A program made the translations under genes and the position numbers. The notes under the pieces are model-generated. The model saw only the letters and a list, made by a program, of their open reading frames with translations. It had not been told where the DNA came from and did not search any database. Positions 1 through 8,549 of a stretch of 37,565 nucleotides of DNA are shown here, piece after piece. The first letter of the stretch is position 1, and every line of letters begins with the position of its first letter. Source of the DNA: Acidobacteriota bacterium (lineage in GTDB: Bacteria; Acidobacteriota; CAIWXX01); contig JACPPM010000226.1 of the NCBI GenBank assembly GCA_016191015.1, forward strand, positions 1-37,565, read 5' to 3'.

Positions 1-1
1 C

Positions 2-1075
2 GGCGTGGTGGGCACGGAACTGGGCATCGAGATGGCCGACCGCGGCCACGCGGTTCACTTCATCACCTCCTACATCCCCATGCGGCTGCGTCCCAGCAAG
101 CTCATCACGTTTCATGAGGTGGAGGTGATGAGCTATCCGCTGTTCGAGCATGCGCCGTATGTGCTGGCGCTCGCCTCGAAGATGGCCGAAATCGCGCACT
201 ACGAAAAGCTGGATGTCCTCCATGTTCACTACGCCATTCCACACGCCGCGGCCGCGTACCTCGCCAAGAAGATCAACGCCAACAAGCTCAAGATCGTCAC
301 CACTCTGCACGGCACCGACATCACCCTGATCGGCAACGACCGGACGTTTCTGCCGGTGACGAAGTTTTCAATCGAAGCGAGCGACGGCGTCACCGCTGTA
401 TCTCGGTTTCTGAAACGAGTCACGCTGAAAGAGATCAAGGCACGCAAGGACATCCGGGTCATCCCCAACTTCATCAATACCCGCGTCTATCGCCGGGCAG
501 GCGATGAGAGCTGTCGACGCAAGATCGCTCGTGGCAACGAAAAAGTGCTCATCCATGTGTCCAACTTCCGCCCGGTCAAGCGCATCGACGATGTCGTCAT
601 GATCTTCAAGCGGGTCCTTCAGAAGGTGCCCTGCCGCCTTCTGCTGGTGGGGGACGGTCCTGAACGGAGCCGGATCGAGAGCCTGGTCCGGCACGAACGT
701 CTGCAGGAACGGGTCCATTTCCTGGGCAAGCAGGAATCGGTCATCGAGCTGTTCTGCTGCTCGGATCTTCTCCTGCTCCCGTCTGAGACGGAGAGCTTCG
801 GCCTGGCGGCGCTGGAAGCGATGAGCTGCTCGGTGCCCGTGATCGCATCGCGCGTGGGGGGCCTTCCCGAAGTCGTCGCTCATGGCGAAACCGGGTATCT
901 CCATCCCGTCGGCCAGGTCGAGGCGATGGCGGATTCCGCCGTGGCTCTGCTGAAGAACGACCGTGCGTGGCACAGGATGAGCACGATGTGCCGGCTTCGG
1001 GCCGAACGGAGTTTCTCGGTCGAGCGTATCCTTCCGAGATACGAGAAATTCTACTCCGAGATACTCAACGGCTGA
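2..1075 (+). CDS. bshA: N-acetyl-alpha-D-glucosaminyl L-malate synthase BshA (5' truncated by window edge)
   Basis: A GT-B fold, family 4 glycosyltransferase that joins GlcNAc from UDP-GlcNAc to L-malate, the first step of bacillithiol synthesis in the cytoplasm. The visible frame opens inside the N-terminal glycine-rich segment (GVVGTELG, then RGHAVHFIT), so only about 15-20 residues and the true start are missing. BshA-like signatures are HVHYAIPHAAAAYLAK, TLHGTDITLIG, a VSNFRPVKR segment opening the second Rossmann domain, LLVGDGPE, and the ESFGLAALEAMSCSVPVIAS box that binds the donor nucleotide sugar. It ends 12 bp before the convergent def gene. No bshB or bshC is in view. A different family 4 glycosyltransferase is possible, but the first motifs are those typical of BshA. 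Confidence 0.86.
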   Translation, partial: GVVGTELGIEMADRGHAVHFITSYIPMRLRPSKLITFHEVEVMSYPLFEHAPYVLALASKMAEIAHYEKLDVLHVHYAIPHAAAAYLAKKINANKLKIVTTLHGTDITLIGNDRTFLPVTKFSIEASDGVTAVSRFLKRVTLKEIKARKDIRVIPNFINTRVYRRAGDESCRRKIARGNEKVLIHVSNFRPVKRIDDVVMIFKRVLQKVPCRLLLVGDGPERSRIESLVRHERLQERVHFLGKQESVIELFCCSDLLLLPSETESFGLAALEAMSCSVPVIASRVGGLPEVVAHGETGYLHPVGQVEAMADSAVALLKNDRAWHRMSTMCRLRAERSFSVERILPRYEKFYSEILNG

Positions 1076-1087
1076 GGGTCCCCGCTC

Positions 1088-1651
1088 TCAACCGCCGATC
1101 ACGTAGTCGGCGAGACCGGCAAAGAGCGTTCGCTGTGCGTCGAAGACTTCGCGCAAGACGATCGACTCGCGGTCGAGTGCCCGGTCGATGGCGAGGATGC
1201 CGTCGAGGTGGTCGATCTCGTGCTGCACGAGCTCGGCCACGGCTTGTCCCACATGCTCCCATTCCTGAGTGTCCCCACGCTCGTCCCGAAAACGCACGCT
1301 GAGGGAAGCCGCGCGTCGCAGGCGCACCAGGAGGCCTGGAAAGCTCATGCAATCGTCCCACATCGTGAACGTCTCGTCGCTGGTCCACGTCACCTCGGGG
1401 TTCACGATCAGACGCGGGCCGTCACCGAGATCCATGGCAATGAGCCGCCGGTGGATGCCGATCTGAGGCGCCGAGATCGCCCTTCCGAACCCGTATTTCT
1501 CACGAAACTGCACGAGGGTGGAATGGAGTCTGCGTTGATCGAGCTTGAATCCCCGCGCAGAGAAATCCCGGATCGGTGTCGAGGGCTTTCGCAGGCGCGG
1601 ATCTCCCAGAAGAAGAACCGTCGCCGATTGTACTCGCGCCTCGCCCTGCAC
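1088..1651 (-). CDS. def: Peptide deformylase with a divergent motif II
   Basis: Metal-dependent amidase that removes the formyl group from the N-terminal Met of nascent proteins. The protein has 187 residues, a normal length. Motif I is GFGRAISAPQIG (residues 54-65). Motif III is QHEIDH (143-148), with metal ligands His144 and His148 and catalytic Glu145. Motif II, normally EGCLS, reads DDCMS (99-103), so the metal ligand Cys101 is kept but the preceding Glu-Gly is changed. The start is GTG at 1651; an in-frame stop lies just upstream, and a GGAG sits only 2 nt before it, which is unusually close. It is 10 bp downstream of the FG-GAP gene on the same strand and may be read through from it. 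No methionyl-tRNA formyltransferase gene is adjacent. Confidence 0.88.
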   Translation of the reverse strand: MQGEARVQSATVLLLGDPRLRKPSTPIRDFSARGFKLDQRRLHSTLVQFREKYGFGRAISAPQIGIHRRLIAMDLGDGPRLIVNPEVTWTSDETFTMWDDCMSFPGLLVRLRRAASLSVRFRDERGDTQEWEHVGQAVAELVQHEIDHLDGILAIDRALDRESIVLREVFDAQRTLFAGLADYVIGG

Positions 1652-1661
1652 AACTCCTAGT

Positions 1662-3827
1662 CTACTTCATCACCAGGTCGATGCGCATGGCTCCGCCGCC
1701 GAAGGTAATCTTCTTCTGAGCTTTCCCGGCTCGCCGTTTTCTGGCCTTGATCGTGTATCGTCCGGGCGCAGCGCCCTGAAGGCTGTACTCGCCGCTGCCC
1801 GCCGATTTCGTCCACAGAGCTGTCCCCGAAAGGCTCACCCGAGCCCCCGCAACGGCGCGCCCGCGCTTGTCCGTCACGGTCCCATAGATCCGCGATTCCC
1901 CGCTGCTGCTCACAGCCACGGCCACCGTGTCCGGACCGCTCGATTCCACGCCGTCGTTGACGATGAGCGAGAACACGATGCTCCCAGTCGCCGATGGAGC
2001 TGTAAACGAGGGGAGTGCGGTGTCGGCCGCGGTGAGGGTGACGGCGGACCCAGAGCTTTGGGACCAGGCATACGTCAGCGCCGAGCCGCGCCTACTGATG
2101 CTTGCCGTTCCATCCAGCTGCACGACGGCTCCGTACGCCGCGCTCTGATCGGGGCCCGCGTCGGCGATCGGAGTGAGCGAACCGCCGCCCGTCACCGTCG
2201 TACCGCCGGCGCGCTTGTAGCTTCCTCGCCCCGTGCCCCACAAAATGCGCGCGTTCGACGTCCCCGGCAAATCGTAGGCGATGAGCCCCGAGTGAGCCGT
2301 CCCCGCCACCAGCTCGAGATCGGCATCACCATCGATGTCGGCCAAGGTCGGCGCACCCAGCATGCCGTTCCAGTCTCCCGAGAATGGAGCCGGGATATCG
2401 ACCTGCTGCAGGACGTTGCCCCTGTAATCCAGGATGTGCAGGCGCCCCACACGATTCCCACCCTTCTCGGGCCAGGAACCAAACACGACCTCCGCCGTCC
2501 CGTTCCCATCCAGATCTGCGACCACCGGCTCGGACGCGAAACGAATAAACCCCTCTCCCGCTTGCGTCACCGCGTACGGCCAGCTGCCGTGCTCGCTCTT
2601 GTCCAACCAGTACGCATGCAGCTTTCCGTCGTAAGAGGCGAAGAGGATCTCCATCTTGCCGTCGCCGTCCAGATCGGCGATGACAGGATTCGGCAGGGCC
2701 GATTCGATCAGGTTGTAGTCCTCTGAGAGCGGCGCGCTGCCGGGCCCCGGGGATGGGATCACTGTCCAGTCGTAGCCGCCGGCGGCCCAGCGGGTACGGT
2801 CCGCGTTGAGAACGTACGGCATCTGATAGAGCGAGGTGTAAGGACTCGTGCCACAGTTGTACACATTCCCCACGACGATCGTCTCGAGGATCGAATCGCC
2901 GTTGACGTCCATGAGGGAGGGGGCGCTGTCGGCGAAATTCGGACGATGCTCGATCCCGCAATTGGCCCACCCGCGGACATCGACCGCGTCGTCGACGTGG
3001 ACGCCGACGCGACTCCAGAATTTGCCGCCTCCAAAGTGCCCTCCATTCGCCAGAATCTGGCTGCCGTCATCGTTGTAGGCCGTGATGTAGTGGACGTCGC
3101 TCGGGCCGATGATCTCCGACCGGCCGTCTCCATCGATATCACCGGCCGCAACGTTCTCGTTGTAACAACCCGCGGCGTAGCCGTTACCGGATGAGTCGGG
3201 GAAATGCTGTGGCCACCCTGATCGGACGGCACCCGTGTGTTCATAGACGAACCACTGGTTGTCCGATCGCGTTGAGGCGACGATGATCTCCAGATCGCCG
3301 TTGCGATCGAGGTCGTCGACGGCGAGGCTGCGGAGCTCGCTGCCGGGCGTCGGCTGCTTCGGCCAGCCTGGGTAGAAATACCCATCATGGTTATAGACAC
3401 CGACCCAGCCCCCGCTGTGCGCCGTGACAATCTCCATATCTCCGTTCCCGTCGATATCGGCCACGACGACACCCGGCCACGTGCGCCCGACGTCGCTCGC
3501 CGACGGCTCGCTGCGATCGTGCCCCGAGGCCACCTTCCATTCGAGCGAACCCGTAGCGCCATCGACCACAAAGATGCTGTAGGCGGACCAGATCACCTCC
3601 GGCCGGCCGTCGGAATCCAGGTCCGCAACCGCCGGTGACGCGTACCAGCCCGTCTGACACCATGAGGAGTAGCATCCGGCTCGCTGCCATTTCAGCGCAG
3701 GGGTCCCGATCGCGGCTTGAGCAGTTCCCGTCGCGAGAAAGGATGCAATAACCGTCAGGAGCAGACACATGACTGGTATCTTGAGAGTAGCACAGCCAGG
3801 GCGGCGGCCCGCGGTGACGCCGATCAC
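1662..3827 (-). CDS. Secreted FG-GAP beta-propeller protein with PKD-like and carboxypeptidase-regulatory-like C-terminal domains
   Basis: A 721-residue exported protein. A GTG start at 3827 has a GAGGG 9 nt upstream and gives a signal peptide with a basic n-region and a hydrophobic core (residues about 17-38, ending ATGTAQA). An ATG at 3770 is an alternative but removes the basic residues. Between about 68 and 505 there are eight calcium-loop repeats of the form (V/A)D(L/I)DGDGxxE(I/L), for example VADLDSDGRPEV, VADIDGNGDMEI, IADLDGDGKMEI and LADIDGDADLEL, as in integrin-like FG-GAP/VCBS propellers. A PKD/Ig-like domain follows (about 560-645: ADAGPDQSA, then LDGTAS, YAWSQSSG, FSLIVNDG). Last is a carboxypeptidase-regulatory-like fold (about 647-721: IYGTVTDKRGRAVAGARV). 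It is probably an extracellular or surface binding protein; the ligand cannot be told. Confidence 0.85.
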   Translation of the reverse strand: MIGVTAGRRPGCATLKIPVMCLLLTVIASFLATGTAQAAIGTPALKWQRAGCYSSWCQTGWYASPAVADLDSDGRPEVIWSAYSIFVVDGATGSLEWKVASGHDRSEPSASDVGRTWPGVVVADIDGNGDMEIVTAHSGGWVGVYNHDGYFYPGWPKQPTPGSELRSLAVDDLDRNGDLEIIVASTRSDNQWFVYEHTGAVRSGWPQHFPDSSGNGYAAGCYNENVAAGDIDGDGRSEIIGPSDVHYITAYNDDGSQILANGGHFGGGKFWSRVGVHVDDAVDVRGWANCGIEHRPNFADSAPSLMDVNGDSILETIVVGNVYNCGTSPYTSLYQMPYVLNADRTRWAAGGYDWTVIPSPGPGSAPLSEDYNLIESALPNPVIADLDGDGKMEILFASYDGKLHAYWLDKSEHGSWPYAVTQAGEGFIRFASEPVVADLDGNGTAEVVFGSWPEKGGNRVGRLHILDYRGNVLQQVDIPAPFSGDWNGMLGAPTLADIDGDADLELVAGTAHSGLIAYDLPGTSNARILWGTGRGSYKRAGGTTVTGGGSLTPIADAGPDQSAAYGAVVQLDGTASISRRGSALTYAWSQSSGSAVTLTAADTALPSFTAPSATGSIVFSLIVNDGVESSGPDTVAVAVSSSGESRIYGTVTDKRGRAVAGARVSLSGTALWTKSAGSGEYSLQGAAPGRYTIKARKRRAGKAQKKITFGGGAMRIDLVMK

Positions 3828-3871
3828 ACGGCCCGATGCCCTCGATGCGCGGACGCGTTGCGTCGCACTCA

Positions 3872-4082
3872 GGGCTGCGGCAAAGTGGAGGCGCCGACTC
3901 GGGCGAGGCCGTTCCGTGCGAAACCGCAGATGGCGCAGATTTCCGCTCAGATTACGCGGATTCTTCCAGCATTCAACCGACGAGCAACTTGCTCCTCACG
4001 CTCGGGTCCGCGCGAAGCAATCGGCGACATCTGCAAGTCAATCTGTGAAATCTGCGGCTTCCGGGACTTTGCCGTAGCCTTG
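3872..4082. repeat. Interspersed element A, copy 1 (MITE-like, CGCAGAT motifs)
   Basis: Non-coding element filling most of the gap between the divergent genes at 3827 and 4139. CGGCAAAGT at 3878-3886 is mirrored by ACTTTGCCG at 4066-4074, a perfect 9-bp inverted pair. Inside it, CCGCAGAT (3924-3931) is mirrored by ATCTGCGG (4050-4057), and further CGCAGAT-like units follow each arm at roughly 9-12 bp spacing. It aligns end to end with the element at 10291-10493 and shares its plan with 21910-22110. No protein is supported here. Confidence 0.75.
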
Positions 4083-4138
4083 ACGTCTCACTTTTCCCCC
4101 ATTCTCTAATCTCGCCTTTTGATTCATAATCTCCCGGA

Positions 4139-4579
4139 GTGACTCGCGACCAGGTCTTGTTTTTCATTCTCGCTCTGCCAGCCGCCGCGCTCCTGAACGC
4201 CGGGTGGCATGGGCTCGCGCTCCATCGCTTCCTCGTCGGGCACATCGCGATCGCATCGAGCAGAGACCTCGACGATTTCCGAAACCTTGTGAGGAGCCAG
4301 ATGCGGGCGGCCCTTGTCCAGATCTTCCTCCTGGTCGGGCCGTATATCCTGTTCTTTCTAGCGCTGTACCTCAGAGTTCTCACGTCGGCCGATCTTGCCC
4401 TGGTGATCCTGCCGGGAGTGCTCATTGGTGTCGCGGGCGCCGCGATGAAGAAGCTCGAGTCGCGCGTACAACAGCTCCCTGTCGCCGATCCGCTCCTCGA
4501 GAAGCAGCGCGATGCCCTGGTCAGGCGCTGGACCCGGAGCCCCTTCTTCCGAGAGGATGAATCCGGGACACGATCGTGA
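4139..4579 (+). CDS. Small membrane protein of unknown function, coupled to the sulfatase-like gene
   Basis: A 146-residue protein that I do not recognise. Three hydrophobic segments are visible (about residues 4-23, 58-81 and 83-103), followed by a charged cytoplasmic-type tail rich in Arg, Glu and Lys. The GTG start at 4139 is the first usable one; GGAG overlaps it, so initiation may be weak or the true start may be slightly further downstream. Its stop overlaps the start of the next gene in a GTGA arrangement (4576-4579), so the two are very probably translated together. A role in anchoring, or in supplying substrate to, the sulfatase-fold lipoprotein is inference only. Confidence 0.7.
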   Translation: MTRDQVLFFILALPAAALLNAGWHGLALHRFLVGHIAIASSRDLDDFRNLVRSQMRAALVQIFLLVGPYILFFLALYLRVLTSADLALVILPGVLIGVAGAAMKKLESRVQQLPVADPLLEKQRDALVRRWTRSPFFREDESGTRS

Positions 4580-7098
4580 AGCCGCGACTCCCGGAGGCAG
4601 ACCATGTTCGGTCTCCGCTCCCTGCGTGTGCTGCTCTCATTGCAGCCTGCGCGGGCCTCCTCGGAGGGTGTCACAACGGCACGACAACGCACAGCCGCCT
4701 GGCGCTCGATCCTGCCTCCGCACCATTCCTGCTGGCGAGGCACCCGGAAGCGCTCGTGTCGCTCGATCTTCCACTGGATTCGCGCGGCGGGGTGGCCCCG
4801 CCCGATCGGATTCCGGTGGACGGGCCATTCAAGACCGTGAATTCCGACAGCTCCTCCGTGACATGGGAAACACGCCTTCCCGTTCGGCCCCGGTCAATGG
4901 CTTTCGCGAACGCTCCTGAGGGCATGATCGTCGAGGCCTCTGGAAAGACGCTGCTCTTCGACTCCGGGAGTGGCGATGCCGGGACGTGGTCCTGCGACGA
5001 GAGCAGACTGCGCATCTCGCTCACAGGAATGAGCCCGCCCGCACCGGGCACGATCGCCGTGCGGTACGCCCGCGCCGGCGAACGCGAGAGAGCACTGAAC
5101 CGCCGGTGGGCAGGCGCCGCCAGCAGCAGCAGCGCTTTCGCGATCCGGTCTGTGTGGCGGGACGGAACGAGCAGATTCGGGATCCTCCTGCCTGCTCCGG
5201 CGAGGGCCACGTGGCGCCTGCACGTACCGACGCATGCGGTGCTCATCGGTGACGTGGGGCTCCTCGAACCTGAGACGCGGGACCTCCCGCCATCCGATGG
5301 CGCGTCGTTGCGGGTCACCGTGCGAGACGCGGAAGGCGACGCGATCGCCCTGGAAACGCAGGTGCGAGCGGGAGGTTTTCATGAGGTCAAGGCCGACCTG
5401 TCACGATGGGCCGGGCGCGACATCCAGCTCACCCTTGCCACGCACTCAGGAGGTACCGCGATCAGCGACTACGTTTTTGTGGCAGAGCCGCTTGTCCGCG
5501 CAGGCACAGCTCAGGCCCCACGCGTGGTGATGATTTTCGTCGATACGCTTCGCAAGGATCACCTCGGCACATACGGATACGCGCGCGAGACCACGCCGGC
5601 CATCGATGCGTGGGCGAAGGAGGCGACAATCTTCGAGAACGCGCGCGCCGTGGCTCCGTGGACCCTCCCCTCAGTTCGGGCGCTTCTATCGGGTGGATCT
5701 CCGACGCAATGGGGAGCCCGTCCCACCCTTCCCGCCCTCCTGGCGCGCGCGGGCTGGACAACGGCTGCTTTCGTCGGAAACGTGTACTTGTCCTCGAACT
5801 TCGGCATGGATGCGGAATGGGGATCCTATCACTGCGAGAACTTTCCGCGGGCGCAAGCGCAGGTGGATCGCGCGCTCGGCTGGTTGCGGGCGCATCGCGG
5901 CCGCCCGGCCCTCGCGATGATCCACCTGATGGACGTCCACGTGCCCTACAAGGAGCCGGCATCGTACCAGCGCCTCTTCGCGGGAGAACATCCGCCATCG
6001 CTCCGGCGCGGATTCGTGAAGTCCGATGTTCTCGCGGCCGTCCGCGGCCCTGATGGCGATGAGGTGCGCCGGTACGTGCAGGATCGATACGACGGATGTA
6101 TCCGATACGTCGACGATCAGGTTGCCCGTTTGCTTCACGATCTCACAGACGATGACGCGGTGATCCTCTTTGCAGATCACGGCGAGGAGCTCTGGGATCA
6201 CGGCGGCTACGAGCACGGGCACTCCCTGCATGATGAAGTGCTTCGCGTGCCGCTCATCATCCGCTCGCCGGGGATCCGGCGTGGGCGGATTGAGGAGCCC
6301 GTGAGCCTGCTCGACGTGGCGCCCACCATCCTCGACCTGGCCGGAGTCCGCGCAGTCGCCATGCCGGGGATCTCCCTGGTGGACCTCGCGACGCGTGATG
6401 GCGGGACCCGCGATGCCGTTCGATCGAGGAAGCTGGGATTCGGATGGATGCTGTACGGTTCCGAGCAGTGGGGTGTGCTGCGAGACGGGAAGAAGTACGT
6501 GTCGGGCGGTGGGCGCGAGCGTCTCTTCGACGTGGTGGCCGATCCGGCCGAGAACCACGACCTTGCGACCGGCAGACCGGGAGTGGATCTCCCATCCTGG
6601 CGTCGTCTTCTTGGTGAGGTTCTGGGTACGCCGGTTCGGCAGGCGCTGCGGATGGTCCCGGAGCGCCTCAGCGCGGGCGATGATCTCGAAGTGGAGCTGC
6701 GGGTGCCGGGAGGCGTGGCCAGTGCGTGGGCGAGCCCGGACCCGCGGCTTCAGGGCATCGTGGAGGTGCGCTCGAAAGACGAAATAGTCCGGGCCGTCTG
6801 GCGAGGCGAGAAGAGACTCGTACGCGAGGTCTTCGTCGTACCATCGCGTAACATCCAGGAGGTTCTGCCCGGGATCGTCGTCAGGGTGAGCAGAGGGGGC
6901 AACGTCGTCGAGGCGCGACCTTCCCGAGTGATGGCACCCGGTACGGGTCTGAGCCTCGTGTCAGCGAGCGCGGCAGGGGCCCTGGTCACGGTGTCTCTCG
7001 CCCACGTGCCGCAGCCGCAGGCCGGCGCGCTTTCCGTGGAAGGCTACGATGCCGAGAGCGCCGAAGCGCTCAGAGCCCTCGGATACCTGGACCAGTAG
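4576..7098 (+). CDS. Sulfatase-superfamily lipoprotein lacking the formylglycine cysteine
   Basis: An 840-residue lipoprotein. The signal peptide ends in the lipobox LGGC, with Cys32 as the likely lipidated residue. Residues about 35-310 form a beta-rich N-terminal region of unknown type. The alkaline-phosphatase/sulfatase fold starts at PRVVMIFVDTLRKDHLGTYGY (metal ligand Asp323). It continues with APWTLPSVRALLSG (360-373), MIHLMDVHVPY and FADHGEELWDHGGYEHGHS (Asp534 and His535 metal ligands). At the nucleophile site the CxPxR motif is replaced by TLPSVR, with Thr363 in place of Cys or Ser, so formylglycine cannot form. A Thr nucleophile is used by phosphatases and phosphoethanolamine transferases of the same superfamily, so phospho-ester chemistry is as likely as sulfate removal. 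The C-terminus (EALRALGYLDQ) is typical of sulfatase-like proteins in this group. The start is a GTG coupled to the upstream gene. Confidence 0.82.
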   Translation: MKPRLPEADHVRSPLPACAALIAACAGLLGGCHNGTTTHSRLALDPASAPFLLARHPEALVSLDLPLDSRGGVAPPDRIPVDGPFKTVNSDSSSVTWETRLPVRPRSMAFANAPEGMIVEASGKTLLFDSGSGDAGTWSCDESRLRISLTGMSPPAPGTIAVRYARAGERERALNRRWAGAASSSSAFAIRSVWRDGTSRFGILLPAPARATWRLHVPTHAVLIGDVGLLEPETRDLPPSDGASLRVTVRDAEGDAIALETQVRAGGFHEVKADLSRWAGRDIQLTLATHSGGTAISDYVFVAEPLVRAGTAQAPRVVMIFVDTLRKDHLGTYGYARETTPAIDAWAKEATIFENARAVAPWTLPSVRALLSGGSPTQWGARPTLPALLARAGWTTAAFVGNVYLSSNFGMDAEWGSYHCENFPRAQAQVDRALGWLRAHRGRPALAMIHLMDVHVPYKEPASYQRLFAGEHPPSLRRGFVKSDVLAAVRGPDGDEVRRYVQDRYDGCIRYVDDQVARLLHDLTDDDAVILFADHGEELWDHGGYEHGHSLHDEVLRVPLIIRSPGIRRGRIEEPVSLLDVAPTILDLAGVRAVAMPGISLVDLATRDGGTRDAVRSRKLGFGWMLYGSEQWGVLRDGKKYVSGGGRERLFDVVADPAENHDLATGRPGVDLPSWRRLLGEVLGTPVRQALRMVPERLSAGDDLEVELRVPGGVASAWASPDPRLQGIVEVRSKDEIVRAVWRGEKRLVREVFVVPSRNIQEVLPGIVVRVSRGGNVVEARPSRVMAPGTGLSLVSASAAGALVTVSLAHVPQPQAGALSVEGYDAESAEALRALGYLDQ

Positions 7099-7113
7099 CT
7101 GGATCACGTCACA

Positions 7114-7137
7114 CCGGCCGCCTGTCGAGCAGGCCGG
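7114..7137. terminator. Possible stem-loop between convergent genes
   Basis: CCGG at 7114-7117 pairs with CCGG at 7134-7137, and CCTG (7121-7124) pairs with CAGG (7130-7133) around a TCGAG loop. It sits in the 42-bp gap between two convergent genes, where a shared terminator would be expected. There is no T-run on either side, so it is not a classical intrinsic terminator. Confidence 0.3.
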
Positions 7138-7140
7138 GCC

Positions 7141-7815
7141 TCAGTCGGCTTTCGTCTCCCCTGGGGCACCTCGCCGCTCCGCGCGCAACCGCTCGATCAT
7201 CTGCACATACTCACGGTCGAGCATCGGATGGTTTCGCGCTTCGGGATCGAGGCGGGCCAGTTCGAGTAAATCCATGTCGATCGTGCTCCCGACGACGCGC
7301 GCCGGGTTTCCGCTCACGATGCCGTGAGCCGGTACGTCTTGCCTGACGACAGAGCCGGCCGAGACCAGTGAGTAATCTCCGATTGTCACCCCCGGCAGGA
7401 TCACGGAGCCGGCCCCGATGAAGGCGAACCGGCCAACCGCGACAGGTCCGGTGACAAACCCGGGCTTTTCTCCCTCCGGCACATCAACGTACTTGCGACC
7501 GAGCAGCCGGATCGCGATGTGGGAGCTGTGAGTGAACAAACCGACCCAGGCTCCGATTTGTGTTCCTTCGCCGATCGCGAGTCCGGCGGTTCCGTCCAGG
7601 ACGCTGTAGTGCCAGACAAAAACATGATCGGCGATGTCGATCTTCCCAGGGTGGAGCAGGACCACGGTGTTGCTCAGGCGCGTGTTCGCGCGAATCACCC
7701 CATCGCAATTCCGGTACCGGTAGATCATCCCGGGCGCGCACCACTCCCGGACGACCCCGCGCGCCTTGGTCTTGAGCGACTCCGGAACCAAACGGTTTAT
7801 CAGGCGCCACATCAT
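7141..7815 (-). CDS. Left-handed beta-helix (hexapeptide repeat) acyltransferase
   Basis: A 224-residue acyltransferase of the LbH/WbbJ type, which moves an acyl group from CoA or ACP to a sugar hydroxyl or amine. Hexapeptide strands are clear: LAIGEGTQIGAWVGLF, VAVGRFAFIGAGSVILPGVTIGDYSLVSAG, closing with SGNPARVVG, a common end of sugar O- and N-acyltransferases. FTHSSH (about residues 113-118) may hold the catalytic His. Two adjacent ATG codons start at 7815 and 7812; the GGAGG upstream spaces better to the second. It is the last gene of the minus-strand cluster, 14 bp after the reductase. Because a dedicated acyl carrier protein and ligase lie in the same operon, the acyl donor may be that ACP. 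Confidence 0.85.
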   Translation of the reverse strand: MMWRLINRLVPESLKTKARGVVREWCAPGMIYRYRNCDGVIRANTRLSNTVVLLHPGKIDIADHVFVWHYSVLDGTAGLAIGEGTQIGAWVGLFTHSSHIAIRLLGRKYVDVPEGEKPGFVTGPVAVGRFAFIGAGSVILPGVTIGDYSLVSAGSVVRQDVPAHGIVSGNPARVVGSTIDMDLLELARLDPEARNHPMLDREYVQMIERLRAERRGAPGETKAD

Positions 7816-7829
7816 GCACCTCCGCAGGA

Positions 7830-8549
7830 TCAGCAGACGCCCCCGAGGTAGATGATCTGACCCGTGACGAAGTCGCTGGCCTCGCTGATCAGGAAATCTG
7901 CGACGTTGCTGATGTCCCGGTACTCCCCCATGCGGCGGATCGCGAGCTGGTCAAGGAGCCGCTCGATCTTCTCGGTCGGCACGTGCCGGATCAGGTCGGT
8001 CATCACCGGAGCCGCGCCGATGGCATTCACGGTGATGTTGAAGGATCCGAGCTCCTTGGCGGCCACCTTGGTGAGCTCTTCGACTCCGGCCTTGCTCGCG
8101 GCATAGACGGCCTCGCCCGGGAGGGCGAGCGGGCGAGCGACGGTGGTAAAGTTGACGATCCGCCCCCATTTCCTCGCGATCATCGCCTTGCCGGCCTCGC
8201 GCGTACAGAGAAACGATCCGACCAGATTCGTGCGGATAATGCTCTCGGCCGTGCTCGTGGGCATCGTGATGATGTGATTCATCGACGCGACACCGGCGTT
8301 GTTGATGAGAACATCGAGTCTCCCGAAGCGGTGGACGACACCCTTCATCAGTGCCGATACGTCGCGTTCGTCCGTCACGTCCGCCTGATAATGAGCGTAG
8401 AGATCGTGTTTCAACGACGATGCGCCGCGGCTGCATCCGGCCACGGCATGCCCGTGGCCAAGGTAATGCTCGGCTAGATGCAGACCGATTCCTTTGCTGG
8501 CGCCGGTCACGACGATGACTCTTCGCTCCGTCTCGCCTGAGGTCATCAC
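7830..8549 (-). CDS. Short-chain dehydrogenase/reductase, FabG-like
   Basis: A 239-residue classical SDR that uses NAD(P)H. It has the cofactor motif TGASKGIG (residues 15-22), NNAG (83-86), active-site Asn108, and the YxxxK pair Tyr149 and Lys153 in YAASK. The catalytic Ser expected before VA is Thr136 (IVNFTTVA). Thr can sometimes replace Ser, but this is unusual. The C-terminus ends FVTGQIIYLGGVC, like FabG relatives. Its ATG overlaps the stop of the ACP gene by 4 bp, so ACP and reductase are coupled. The likely job is to reduce a keto group on an ACP-bound acyl chain before transfer. Confidence 0.88.
   Translation of the reverse strand: MMTSGETERRVIVVTGASKGIGLHLAEHYLGHGHAVAGCSRGASSLKHDLYAHYQADVTDERDVSALMKGVVHRFGRLDVLINNAGVASMNHIITMPTSTAESIIRTNLVGSFLCTREAGKAMIARKWGRIVNFTTVARPLALPGEAVYAASKAGVEELTKVAAKELGSFNITVNAIGAAPVMTDLIRHVPTEKIERLLDQLAIRRMGEYRDISNVADFLISEASDFVTGQIIYLGGVC

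Noticed and set aside
1545-2726. 393-codon plus-strand frame across def and the FG-GAP gene
   Set aside because: Antisense to two well-supported genes, with Arg/Pro/His-rich content.
3872-4082. CRISPR array
   Set aside because: The CGCAGAT units are 7-8 bp, occur in both orientations and have irregular short spacing, so they are not CRISPR repeats; no cas gene is present.
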